64,000 bases of DNA from Aphelocoma coerulescens (lineage: Eukaryota; Chordata; Aves; Passeriformes; Corvidae): the NCBI RefSeq assembly GCF_041296385.1, contig NW_027184084.1, forward strand, positions 1,488,001 to 1,552,000. The letters run 5' to 3'. Every line of letters starts with the position of its first letter. Position 1 is the first letter of the stretch. The notes below the pieces were generated by a model. The model had not been told where the DNA came from and did not search any database. It worked only from the letters and a program-made list of their open reading frames with translations. Below are positions 20,498 to 30,377 of the stretch, in pieces. The translations under genes and the position numbers were made by a program.

Positions 20498-20814
20498 GTA
20501 AAGGAAATGCAAAGAGATAACAATCCTCTGGATGCAATCCAATCCTAAAAAAGCAATCCTTAAGATCGATCACAACAATCAGCCAATCCTGGGGAATCAT
20601 TGAAGGAGTGGGTAGCTGTGGTTGCAAGGCGCCCATAGGTTCTATTACCCAATTTAATGCTCTGAGATCTTGCAGCAGTCGCCACTTCCCTGATTTTTTT
20701 GGTATCACAAATATGAGGGGGTTCCACAGAGACATGGACAGTACAATGTGTCCTAATTTTAGTTGTTCATCAACAAGCTTTTCAGCTTGTGTCAATTTTT
20801 CCCCTTTCAAGAAC
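20498..20814 (-). pseudogene. ERV-E pol: RT N-terminal fingers
   Basis: Includes [39 protein letters not shown] and [10 protein letters not shown], the conserved first blocks of class II RT. Its right edge at 20814 is the left LTR of ERV-D, so protease and gag of ERV-E are displaced to the right or lost. Confidence 0.82.
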
Positions 20815-21177
20815 TGTAGCAATGAGGAATAAAGACACATGGACTTCCTTCTTGCTTGTTCCAAAGAAAATAGTTTATTGCAAAAAAACCAGGCCTTTTA
20901 ATGCTCTAGACTTAAGCAAAACAAGCACGTGTCAGCTGCCTGCCACTGTGGTGTCTCTGTTCACGTGTCCTTTTACCCAATCATCTTTTTGATCACGCAG
21001 TGTCCACGCATCTCCCCAAGCAATCACTGCCTCATGCACAAGGTGACCACACGCTTGCCATACAATTTGTTCTCTGGTTATATAACCTGTTTTTTACCTT
21101 GCTGTTAGCTGAACCTTTCCCAGAGTGCTTTCTGGTGAGCACGAATGAACAGAAGTGAACAGGATTTATCTTCCACA
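20815..21177 (-). repeat. 3' LTR of ERV-D
   Basis: 363 bp. On the minus strand it starts TGTGGAAGATAAATCC right after a purine tract (AAGAAGGGGGAGA, 21178-21190) and ends CATTGCTACA. A GGTTATATAACC TATA-like box and AATAAACTATTTTC near 20868 lie inside. It is inserted in the RT N-terminus of ERV-E. A matching 5' LTR was not recognised. Confidence 0.72.
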
Positions 21178-21229
21178 TCTCCCCCTTCTTTGTGTTTCTT
21201 TTTTTTTTGTACAAAGTGTTCGTTAATTC

Positions 21230-21409
21230 TAATGCTAAAACAGTCTGCACATGTAAAGCCATTACTTTATTAAGACTATTATTGATCATCTGTTGCACAC
21301 AAGATAAGATACATGGGATACATATCACAATCAATAAAAACCCACCAAAAACAACCATGCCACTGACAAAGAGACCCACAGGATAGGAAAACAAAATGAT
21401 GGTGTCCAA
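21230..21409 (-). pseudogene. env: ERV-D Env transmembrane tail
   Basis: Encodes a membrane span (GMVVFGGFLLIVICIPCILS) followed by CVQQMINNSLNKVM. This is the same design as the ERV-K Env tail (CLFQCVQQMLDKSIKGV), placing it in the alpharetrovirus-like Env group. The ectodomain is missing. The tract between its end and the LTR carries the polypurine tract. Confidence 0.72.
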
Positions 21410-21475
21410 TGTCCCCAGGAAGAGAGCTGCTGCTTCTTCTGCACTTGGCAGTAAATGGCTACTGTTCCAGAGCTC

Positions 21476-21688
21476 TTATGGCTGGAGCTCAGGGGCCGTG
21501 CTATTTAGGCAAGAGGGAGTCCATTGGCTGTAAATGCTGACTTTGACATTACTGAATGTTCTTCTGGAAGCATGGAGCAGGGAATAACTGAAGAAGGTCA
21601 GCAGGAACAGAACAATATGATGGTGGGTGCAGTGGGACACAAGGTCTCTGTTGGCAGGCTGCCTCCATAAGCTTCCAGCCACAGCCAT
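21476..21688 (-). pseudogene. Possible Env signal-peptide fragment of ERV-D
   Basis: 70 codons with a hydrophobic core (IVLFLLTFFSYSLLHA) that could be a signal peptide, then a short Ser/Thr-rich stretch with one N-glycosylation-like site. It lies in the env position between integrase and the TM tail. Low confidence; it may be chance. Confidence 0.3.
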
Positions 21689-21807
21689 GTTCCTGGCAGC
21701 CCTACCTCTGCTCCTTCCTTGGCCATGAGAGTTGGATGGTGGTTAGGTCGTTTTTCCTCTCATTGGGCTTCATCTCCTCAGAAGCGATTGATGTTTGTGC
21801 CTGTCAC

Positions 21808-22143
21808 TGTTGGGGCGGCCACCACACACAGACAGTGCCTCTTTCAAGGGCCAAAAGCTGTTTATTAAACAAAGCAGCCTCTTTTATACACCTTTTGTAT
21901 GTTATAATTCGTGTTGCATATTCATTGGCTTCTAAACTACTACAATAGACTCTTTGGCTATTATTAACTACAACATACTACCATTGGCTACCTATAGCAT
22001 AAGCATTCAAGCATTCAGAAAAATAACAGGTGCGGATATGTTGCTGTTTTTTTCCTTCTGTTGTTTAACTTCCTTGCTTCTGTTGATACTACATTCTCAT
22101 GGGTAAAAACTAATTGTTTTTCTTCTCACGGACTTTTCTCACA
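21808..22143 (-). repeat. LTR-F, probable solo LTR
   Basis: 336 bp; on the minus strand it runs TGTGAGAAAAG ... CCCCAACA, with AATAAACAGC near 21862. Flanks GTCAC/GTCCT agree at three of five positions. It is related to the LTR at 16269-16690. Confidence 0.65.
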
Positions 22144-22640
22144 GTCCTTCTCTAGCCAAAGTAACAGGCCTGAGCCATAATTTTACAAAGGCAACAAGAC
22201 CTTCATTTGATAAGGTTTTACTTAAATGCCACGTGTCCCGGCAAGCAGGTAACCACTTTGGACCTGTTGACAATAGAACACATGCATACCTTCTCCCCCA
22301 GGTTAGTAAATCAGCTAGGTCTTGCCATTGCACACTCAATTGTGAATCTCTGCATAAAACTTTTGGAAATTGATTCCGCCCATGCAAATCTTCAGAACAG
22401 TATCGCTCTGCTGGGGATCAAAATTGATGATCTGCATTCAAAAAGTTTAGTGTAAATATTGCATTAGCTAAATGTTCTTGAGGAGCCATATTCCCCCTTT
22501 TTTGTTTTTTGATAACATGTACTTCTCTTACTATGAACATTAAGGCAACACAAAAGTAAAACAATACATCTAATAAAACAATAGGCACACACCGAGCAAA
22601 AATAAACAAGGTAATATATGCAATCATTAGCACACTAGAG
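22144..22640 (-). pseudogene. ERV-D integrase C-terminal fragment
   Basis: Contains HLANAIFTLNFLNA and LLTWGRRYACVLLSTGPKWLPA, the integrase C-terminal blocks (compare ALFTLNFLN and TWGKGYACVSTPEGPRW of ERV-C), in two frames broken near 22440. A degraded IVREVHVIKKQ at 22500-22545 may be the third catalytic acidic residue region. Confidence 0.72.
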
Positions 22641-23190
22641 AAAGGATAGTGATTTAGAAAGATACATCATCAACTGCCTAAATACTTTACCATCACCCAA
22701 GGTCTGCAATCGCTGGGAAGCCCCATTTCTCAGTGAGGACCTGGAGGACCTTTCCTGGGCAAGGTTTCCAAGTTTACCTCAAAAGGGGGTCCAGCTTTTA
22801 TAAGACCAAATCAGCAAGTCAAAGTGACTTGATTACATTTTTAGTGCAGAAACACCTTGGTCTGCTGGCATACTTCCCGACCAGCCAGGGCCAGGGCTTG
22901 GCCAGAGCCTAGGCCTTGAGTGGGAGGGTTTCCCTAAAATACCCTACAAGCAAACCTCTATTAATATCAGTTGGGAAAGTTTCTTAAAATTATACATTTC
23001 TTGCAGATTACACAAGGTTATGTGAAAGTTTCTAGAGCACCCAGTTTGGCTTTGTCAGCCATTCTTAGCTAAATAATCAATGATAACATGAACAACCTAT
23101 GAACAACCAAAGGAATGCATATAAGTAACATTAAATAATATCTTATGGCTAAATCCCTTTATAAAAACTTTATGTATTCACATTATAATA
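22641..23190. other. Decayed ERV-D interior, no readable gene
   Basis: AT-rich sequence between the integrase and RNase H remnants. I see no open frame, motif or LTR end that I can support. Confidence 0.4.
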
Positions 23191-23338
23191 TAAACAACAT
23201 ATTCAGAATCACCAATCATATTAACTGCTTCTTGTGTAAAAATCCTTAAAGCTAACACTGCCGCACAAAGTTCAACCTGTTGAGTAGAACCACCTGTTTA
23301 AGTTATTACATATTTCCATTCATGATCTGCTTGCCATG
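23191..23338 (-). pseudogene. ERV-D RNase H fragment
   Basis: Minus-strand reading gives GGSTQQVELCAAVLALRIF and then VNMIGDS, matching the RNase H blocks seen as VEGSPQVAELNAVIRAF and LVTDSAY in ERV-C. It is interrupted at 23338 by LTR-B copy 2. Confidence 0.7.
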
Positions 23339-24667
23339 TGTAGTGGTTTGGGCTAAAATACTCATTAATGTTTATCTTCTGTGAGATAAGAATTAGGAGA
23401 AATGCAAAGCAGGCACCAATTTTGAAAGAATATAAAGAAGTTTATTAACAGACCTAAAAGAAGAAAAGAAAAAAAATTATACCACCTTCAGAACTCTCCT
23501 CCTCCCCCCACCTTCCTCCCTTCTCCCACTGACAATGTAAAAAGACAACCTTTAAGAGGCTCAGTCTGTTTACCACTTCCATAATAACCTTGTTCAGTCC
23601 ATTTAGAAAGAGAAGTCTCTTTTTGCTCGTGCTATGAAAACAGTATCACGAGACAGCCACCCACTTCCAAATATTGTTCAGTCCATTTAGGAAGAGGGGT
23701 CTCTCTGCTCGCGATGTGAGACCCTTCCCCCGACTTGCAGCTTTTCCCGCAACTGCTTTCGAGGGTTCACTCTTGAAAGTTTTTTGGGGTACAATTTTAA
23801 GGTTGAGCCGTTCAGAAACAAAGAAACAGAGGCCCTTCTCCTTCCCTGGGAGCAAAGGGTCTTCCTCATCTTCATCTTTTGGACTATCTCTGGGAGCATC
23901 TCTAGGAACTGAGGTTTTCTCCTTTCCCATTTGGAGCAACAATCCTCATTTGGTTCATCTCTCTCTGTCCAAGCTTCTCATGAAATTACAGCTGCATCAG
24001 CATCTGCCTATCTCAGCGCAGGTGCTTTTGCTTACAAGTTGAACACTCCACCCCCCATATGTTCATGAAATTACAACGGGATACTCTGATATATCATAGC
24101 TTCACAACAGAATTTCAGCTTTAAGCATCTCCTCTCTCTCTTCCCTCAGGTTTTCAGCTCTTCACAGCAATAAAAGGGTTAATCTCACCTCGGCCTTGCA
24201 GCTGGAATGTGGCTTATCACTGTTGGTCACCTGACCTCTGCCGGACAGAGGTGCCGCTTTGCTGAAATCTTGGCCGCAGTGGAGAGGGGGGGAGCCGAGC
24301 TGCTCCGGTCACCCACGGCAAGGCAGTGGGGGGGGGGGGGGGGGGGGTTCCATGGCTGGAACAGGCCCATGGCTCCAGGCTGGCCGTGGCCCGGCCCAGC
24401 CTGGCCCAAGCACGGCCTGGCCGGGCCTGCTGGCCTCCGCACGGGGCCTGCAGCCACCTGTCCCAGCGCCGGAAATGAGAGAGAGCTGGGGGGGAGTTTG
24501 TCTATTCTTAAGTGTGTATCACAGAGACGGTCACAACTTTAAGTGGCTTAAAGAATTGTCTTTATTCAAACTGGCCAGCTGATAGGTTCTATCAGGTCCC
24601 AGAGGAAGCTGTAAGCACCCCTTAGCAAGGATATCCCTTCCGGGACTATGCTTGCTAACCTATGACA
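23339..24667 (-). repeat. LTR-B copy 2, solo LTR
   Basis: 1329 bp with perfect 5-bp duplications CCATG at 23334-23338 and 24668-24672. AATAAACTTC is read on the minus strand near 23442. A poly-G run lies near 24329-24347. It splits ERV-D pol between RNase H and RT. Confidence 0.92.
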
Positions 24668-25087
24668 CCATGTAATGACTGCCTTCACTGCATGTCCTAA
24701 TCTGTTTGAAATGCTGTTACATGTTTCTTCATGGTGAAATAGTCACATTTAAATTATCTTATTAAAGCTGTGGGGTAAAAAGTAAGTGAACTGGTAAAGC
24801 TGGCACAATTCTGCCTGCTTTTGCAGTGGAGATTTGTGAGCTAATTATATCTAAATCTCAAATAGCTTCTGCAGATAATGGTCATGGGGAAGTCAGGATT
24901 TGCTTTCAAGTGAGCAAACAAATGCTTTGATGATGAGTGGCTAAACCTAGCATGAGCCTCACCCAGCTAATTGCTCCCAGTAACTCTTGTAAATCATTCA
25001 ATGTTTTGACATCAGGCTTTAAAGTTAATTGCTGTGGTTTCACATTTTGGTCAGTTAATATCCACCATAAATATTTCCAAGGAGGGA
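24668..25087 (-). pseudogene. ERV-D RT remnant / old pol remnant copy 2, first part
   Basis: From 25087 leftward it reads PPWKYLW-like and LKPDVKTLNDLQELLGAI-like RT thumb blocks with stops. It is homologous to 14860-15110. At 25088 it is cut by ERV-C and resumes at 32577. Confidence 0.65.
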
Positions 25088-25690
25088 TGTGGGAGTGTGT
25101 TTGTTTTGGTTCAGTCCAGGTCTCCCCTCTATGTTCCTTAATTTTGGTGTACCCCAGTTGGCGCCCCCCCTGTTTTATTTAAATCACCCTATCTGTCATT
25201 TTTGTCTCCTCCCAGGACCCTGTCTGTCACTCTGGCACCCCTCCCAGGCTTCTGGAAAGTTCTAGCCAGGGGGCCAGGTGACTGGTCCTGGGAAAGAAGT
25301 CCCTCCCTTCCCCTGTTATAGTTGGTTCCCTTATGTGTCCCTCGTTCTGTTTGCCGCACCCTTCCCTTCCCTGGTTGGTTGTTCTGTACCCCCCCCCCAG
25401 TTCTCCCCCCCGCCATAAAATGCCCTGGCGCGCGATCTGCAGGTGCTCTGGGTTGGGCACTCCTGGTGGTTGAGGTCCCCCCGTTCGGAGGACCAATAAA
25501 CTTTCTGGATTTAACCCAACTCTGAGCCTGCCCCCTTTCCTCCGCCGTCTGCCTTTAACGCCGCGGTCCCTTGGAAGGACCCACGAGCCAGACCTCTGAT
25601 CCCTCCAATATCAGAGGCTGGCCCCCACCGCCTGCTGTGTCCCGAGCTGACCGGGCTGAGAGGGAACTGTTCCTAGGGGTCACAAAGGCA
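25088..25690 (+). repeat. 5' LTR of ERV-C
   Basis: 603 bp from TGTGGGAGTG to CAAAGGCA. A TATA-like CATAAAA lies at about 25416 and the polyadenylation signal AATAAA at about 25495. It differs from the 3' LTR mainly in the stretch 25395-25485. Confidence 0.95.
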
Positions 25691-25850
25691 GCTTGGCGCC
25701 CAAGTGTGGGGCTCCCCGTTCCATCGGACCCTGGCGCCCAAGCGTGGGGCTTCCCGTTCCATCGGACCCCACGGAAGGGGCGTCCTCGGCAAAGGCAGCT
25801 TGGTGCCCGGGCGTGGGGCCCCGCTTCCATCGGACCCCACGGAAGGGACT
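25684..25850 (+). repeat. Triplicated primer-binding region of ERV-C
   Basis: TGGCGCCCAA starts at 25694 and 25732, and TGGTGCCCGG at 25801. Each is followed by a GTGGGGC block and a TTCCATCGGACC block. The third unit also repeats the last LTR bases (aaaggcagct at 25791 versus 25684). The first is correctly placed 3 nt after the LTR. All resemble a tRNA-Lys site, the third least. Confidence 0.88.
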
Positions 25851-26013
25851 GATTGTTTCGGCAAGTGCGTCATCGGGACGTCAAGCTACCCCAGCTGCAG
25901 CACGCTCCGTTTTAGTGAGCTGCGTTCCTGGGGGTGAGGACGGTAGCTTCGCCGCGCCTGCGAAGTCGTTCTCGGTGGAGGAATCGGTTGCCTGGAGCTA
26001 ACCTGGACGCCAG

Positions 26014-26022
26014 TCAGGTAAG
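26014..26022 (+). promoter_or_regulatory. Candidate major splice donor of ERV-C
   Basis: CAGGTAAGT in the leader, a consensus 5' splice site about 240 nt before the gag ATG. Confidence 0.6.
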
Positions 26023-26085
26023 TATTTTTCCCCGGGGGGGGAAAAACTTGCCTTAAAGCCGGTAAAGGCTTTCGGAGGGTCCAGT

Positions 26086-26151
26086 GTCCCCGGCTCTCGA
26101 AGAGCCGAACGCAGGATGGTCCCCGGCTCTCGAAGAGCCGAACGTAGGCTG
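26086..26151 (+). repeat. Two identical leader hairpins of ERV-C
   Basis: A 33-bp unit occurs twice. Each holds CGGCTCTCGAAGAGCCG (26091-26107 and 26124-26140), a 7-bp stem with a 3-nt CGA loop. They lie between the splice donor and the gag start, where genome-packaging or dimerisation elements are usually found (inference). Confidence 0.75.
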
Positions 26152-26254
26152 CGCAGCCCCGGAACAAGCGCGGTTAGCTTGTCTCTGGTTGGTTTTTGGG
26201 AAAACCGGCGTTCCAGGCTTGAAGTTTAGCTCCAGACGCTGTGCTGTCAGTGCT

Positions 26255-26452
26255 ATGGGCGCTAAACTCTCCACAGCACAGAAAGGGGCATTTCTCCAAG
26301 TTGCGGGACTCCTTGAGGGTGGGGGGATAAGTTTTTCAAAGGGATGTTTAAAACGGTTTATTCGGTGGCTGTTTCTGCACTTCCCTCAGTGCTCTCAGGA
26401 TACGGTTTTGACCGTTCCTTTTTGGAATGCCATGGGAGAAAAGCTGGCGTGA
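26255..26452 (+). pseudogene. gag: ERV-C Gag matrix, with nonsense codon
   Basis: Start MGAKLS (Gly-2 and Ser-6 fit myristoylation) and about 65 residues of matrix (VAGLLEGGG, RFIRWLFLHFPQC, VPFWNAMGEKLA). A TGA at 26450-26452 ends the frame, but the same frame continues with matrix-like sequence (QTRWALAKKRERE) and a proline-rich stretch to about 26780. One substitution may thus explain the break. Confidence 0.85.
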
Positions 26453-26491
26453 TCTAGTTCTGCCAAAGAGAAAGATTTCTCCTTTCTGTAC

Positions 26492-27418
26492 TTGCAAACT
26501 AGATGGGCGTTAGCTAAAAAAAGGGAGAGGGAAGGACGAACAACCCCGAATTCCCCAGTTGTTACCCCTAACCCATCTCCCGAACCCGTGGCCCCTCAAA
26601 CGGGCATCCTGAGGAGAGCAACCCGCGATGCGCAGGGCTGCCACCGTCTCCCTGGCTTTCCTCGGGGTTCTCGGAGTCCCCGCTCAAACAGTCCTGGCCA
26701 GACTGCCCGAGGCTTATCCCGTTCCCCGACTTCCCCAGTTATCAGACCCCGAGTTCGGTTTAGTGATCCAGAGAGTTTAGAAAATGCCCTCCCTGCCCGA
26801 GGAGGACAAGATGGCGGGCGCCACGTGGAAGGGACCCCCTCTTGCTTTTCCCCGCGCTTTTCCACCCGAAATCCCTTTCTCCCGAGTCTCAACCCCTTTC
26901 GCCCCGACCCCTCCTACTCCCAAGCTAGTTCCACACCTCTTACCCCTCCTACCTGTCACCAGTGCGCGCCCCCGTGCTCCGCCCCCAGAAATCGCGGTTC
27001 CATGCCCAGCTGCCACCCACTTCCTGCTTCCGGTTCCCACGCCTGTCCTTCCGGTTCCCACGGTGTCTGGCCGGAAGGGGGGGGGCCCGAGGACCGGAAC
27101 CCGGAACTGGATCCCATTCCCTCTGCCGCTCCGGTTTTTTATCAGAGGTCCTGGAGAGGAGGAACAACCCATGTTAATTGGGAACCCCCTCTCCCACCAA
27201 ACAACAAAGGAACTCTGCAAGGCACAGAAGGAGTTTGGGAGAGAAAGCGAATATTTTCGTGGCCTCTTAAAGGCAAATCTCTCCGGAGCAGTAATGACAC
27301 CTTTCGATCTGCGTCAGCTTTTCTCATGCCTTCTTTCCTCAGCAGAGTTTCTGCTCTGGAAGGCAGCGTGGGAAAGGGAGCTCCGCAGACTCCTTCCAGC
27401 GCTCTTGCAAGGTTCTGA
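26492..27418 (+). pseudogene. gag: ERV-C Gag spacer, matrix frame
   Basis: In the same frame as the matrix, it encodes a Lys/Arg-rich end of matrix and a Pro/Ser-rich spacer (SPVVTPNPSPEPV, RSPRSNSPGQ). The useful part probably stops somewhere between 26784 and 27150, where capsid coding passes to the frame of 26784-28109. Beyond that the frame looks like a shadow. First codon of the open stretch is TTG. Confidence 0.6.
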
Positions 27419-28109
27419 TACGGCCGTTGATGCCGACAATAAGGAATTTACATTGGACCATATAAGCGGCGAAGGAGATTGGGCTTTGGCGCCGAAGCAG
27501 GCTCAAGGCTTGCCTTTGGAGGTTCTGCAACAGGTCAAGGAAGCGGCCGGTAAGGCATTCCTTGGTCTGAGGCCTGATGTGCCTGCAGAATCCTACTCGC
27601 AGGTCCAGCAGCAACCCACTGAGTCGTTCCTAAAGTTTGTGGAGAGACTAACCCGAGCTGTAGAGTTGCAGGTCAAGCAGCCGGCGGCCAGGGAAGAGGT
27701 CATCACAGAGATGGCTATGGTGAATGCCAACCCTCAATGCAAGGCAGCCATCCTGACCCTCCCCCTGGACCCCCCGCCGACCATACAGACTATGTTAGAA
27801 GTTTGCGCTGCAAAGGCACCACTCCTGCAACCTACCAGCTCGGAGAGACAGCGGCCCAGAGGAATGGCTTCAGTGGGAACAGTAACGCATCACCCTGCAG
27901 CGGACCAGAGGAGGACCACGGGCCCGAACACCAAGCCACCTCCAACTGCAAACGGCCAAAAGCGAGCCCCGCAGGCCGGGAACACCTGCTTCCTATGTGA
28001 CCGGCCTGGACATTGGACAAGGGACTGCCCGCTCAAGTGGCAGTTCCAGCAATTTAAAAAGGAACATGAACCTGGGGGACAGGAGGGCCAACTGCAACAA
28101 AAAAACTGA
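26784..28109 (+). CDS. gag: ERV-C Gag capsid and nucleocapsid
   Basis: 441 codons. A proline-rich start (residues 1-125) is followed by the capsid: N-terminal domain from about 130 (LIGNPLSHQTTKEL, FRGLLKANLSGAVMTPFDL, EFLLWKAAWERELRRLL) and C-terminal domain with the major homology region around ESFLKFVERLTRAVELQ. One zinc knuckle CFLCDRPGHWTRDC lies near the end. The last codons are CAA AAA AAC TGA, an aligned slippery site. The matrix lies in another frame, so intact Gag cannot be made from this copy. Confidence 0.88.
   Translation: MPSLPEEDKMAGATWKGPPLAFPRAFPPEIPFSRVSTPFAPTPPTPKLVPHLLPLLPVTSARPRAPPPEIAVPCPAATHFLLPVPTPVLPVPTVSGRKGGGPRTGTRNWIPFPLPLRFFIRGPGEEEQPMLIGNPLSHQTTKELCKAQKEFGRESEYFRGLLKANLSGAVMTPFDLRQLFSCLLSSAEFLLWKAAWERELRRLLPALLQGSDTAVDADNKEFTLDHISGEGDWALAPKQAQGLPLEVLQQVKEAAGKAFLGLRPDVPAESYSQVQQQPTESFLKFVERLTRAVELQVKQPAAREEVITEMAMVNANPQCKAAILTLPLDPPPTIQTMLEVCAAKAPLLQPTSSERQRPRGMASVGTVTHHPAADQRRTTGPNTKPPPTANGQKRAPQAGNTCFLCDRPGHWTRDCPLKWQFQQFKKEHEPGGQEGQLQQKN
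28100..28106 (+). promoter_or_regulatory. -1 ribosomal frameshift site, ERV-C gag to pro-pol
   Basis: A-AAA-AAC is aligned to the gag frame one codon before TGA (28107-28109). A -1 slip enters a frame open from here through 30367. The heptamer is a well-known retroviral slippery sequence. The GC-rich text after 28110 could form the stimulating structure. Confidence 0.8.
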
Positions 28110-28198
28110 ATGGGGAGCGCGCGCCCGCCCTGCGTGAAGACAAAAAAGGGACAGGACGCGAGGGGGAGGGGAAACTCAAAGAGGCAAAACTACCAGAC

Positions 28199-30367
28199 AT
28201 GACCTTAAAACCGGATTTGACTTCCTTTTCTGATGGTTCTTTCAGGTTGCAGCTGTTGACACCGCTCCACCTAAAGACCAAAGAGTGGCATACCGCACCG
28301 GTAAGCACTGGTGGTGAGCTGTGGGCAGAAGACCAAAGCCCTGACAGGTATGTCATAGTCGGAAGTGTTACCTGCACACCACAAGAGATCGAAGTCGCTC
28401 CGGGACTAATGACATCTAGTCCCGAAGGACCTGTTCTCTGGCTGCGCTGTGTCCACCCACCTCTTTTCCTGCCCAGAGGGCAGACAGTCGCCCAGGCTGT
28501 CCCTGTGGAAAGGCCACACCCAACGGTGTGTGCCACACATGTTATAGGGACAGAGAAGCCTCGGGTAGGCTGCGAGGTCAACAGAGGGGAGGAAGTCCTG
28601 CACCTCAGAGGGCTTCTGGACACAGGGGCAGATGTGACGATCATTCCCACACGGGAATGGCCGGCACAATGGGAATTGCAGAACGTGGCTGGACACGTGC
28701 AAGGTGTTGGGGGCATTCAATTGGCCAAACAATCAAAGAGCATCGTGCAAATCAAGGGACCGAGCGGACAATTGGCAAACATACGTCCGTTCGTATTAGA
28801 CTACAAGGAACCCCTCTTGGGGAGAGACCTCATGCAGCAGTGGGGAGTCACAATTGACCTACCTGACCCCCCGAAAAATTTTTGGGTTGCGGCCACTGAA
28901 GAGCGCCCTACTCAAAAACTAAATTGGAAAACTGATCACCCCATTTGGGTGGAGCAGTGGTCGCTCTATGGTGAGAAGTGGAAGGAGCTCGAGAAGCTCG
29001 TGGAGGAGCAACTTGAAAAGGGGAATATCGTGGAATCCAACAGCCCCTGGAATTCCCCTGTCTTTGTTATCAAAAAGCCTAACAAAGACAAATGGCGGCT
29101 CCTCCAGGACCTTTGTCAAATTAACAATGTTATTGAGGACATGGGCTCTTTCCAACCAGGGATGCCATCCCCAATGATGCTCCCTCAAAATTGGAATCTG
29201 GCAGTAATTGATATTAAAGACTGCTTTTTCCAAATTCCCCTGCACCCTGACGATGCCCCGCATTTTGCCTTCTCGATTCCTGTTATCAATCGAGAAGCCC
29301 CAAGGAAAAGATACCATTGGAAGGTGTTGCCACAGGGTATGAAGAACAGCCCGACCATCTGCCAATGGTATGTCTCTTCCTTGCTTGCCCCAGTTCGCGC
29401 AGCAGCAAAAGAGGCCATCATCTTCCATTATATGGATGATGTCCTTGTGTGTGCCCCCGACAATGACATGCTTGCCAGTGTGCTCGACCTGACAATCAAT
29501 GCATTGGTTGCTGCAGGGTTCGAGCTCCAAGAGGAAAAGATTCAACGGATGCCACCTTGGAAGTACCTGGGCCTACAAATTACAAAGCGGACCATTGTGC
29601 CGCAAAAATTGGCTATCAATACCAACATCAAGACTCTGGCAGATGTCCACCAGCTGTGTGGGTCTTTAAATTGGGTGAGGCCATGGCTGGGTCTGTCCAC
29701 CGAAGACCTAGCCCCCCTTTTTGATTTACTAAAAGGAGGAGAGGAGCTTAGTTCTCCCCGGACACTCACCCCAGAGGTGCAAACAGCTCTGGAGAGAGTG
29801 CAACATCTAATGTCCACCAGGCAGGCAAGCAGGTATAGGCCTGACTTGCCATTCAAATTCATCATCCTGGGTAATCTGCCACACTTGCACGGGGTTGTCT
29901 TCCAATGGGAAGACAACAAAAGGAAGAGCAAAAAGGACCAGGACCGGAGGGATCCCCTCTTAATCATAGAGTGGGTATTTCTCAGTCACCATCGGTCCAA
30001 GAGGATGACACAGCCAAAAGAGCTGATGGCTGAACTGATCCGGAAGGCTAGGATCCGGATCAGAGAGTTATCAGGATGTGACTTTGACTGCATCCACGTG
30101 CCAATTAGGACAAAAACGGGCCAAATTACTAAGGCGATGTTGGAGAGTCTGCTTCAAGATTGTGAAGCATTGCTGTTTGCTCTGGAGGGCTACACAGGCC
30201 AAATTTCCTTGCATAGGCCAGCCCACAAAATATTCAATTCAGAAATTCAATTCGAGTTAAATACAATAAGTGTTCGGAGCAAGGAACCTCTAAAGGCCTT
30301 GACAGTTTTTACTGACGTGTCCGGGGCGACTTGGAAAAACCCCCCAAACTCAGCGGTGGGAGACTGA
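28199..30367 (+). pseudogene. pol: ERV-C dUTPase-like, protease, RT and RNase H start
   Basis: 722 codons from the first ATG; the frame is open from the slippery site at 28100. Residues 1-110 have a degenerate dUTPase-like fold (motif order inferred). Protease has LLDTGADVTII with the DTG at 141-143. RT runs from about 240, with LPQGMKNS and YMDDVLVC (YMDD at 411-414). RNase H starts near residue 700 with FTDVSG, where the usual FTDGSG Gly is Val. A frameshift around 30355 ends the ORF, and the remainder continues at 30378. Protease and RT share one frame, unlike betaretroviruses with two frameshifts. Confidence 0.92.
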
Positions 30368-30377
30368 CATCAAAGAG

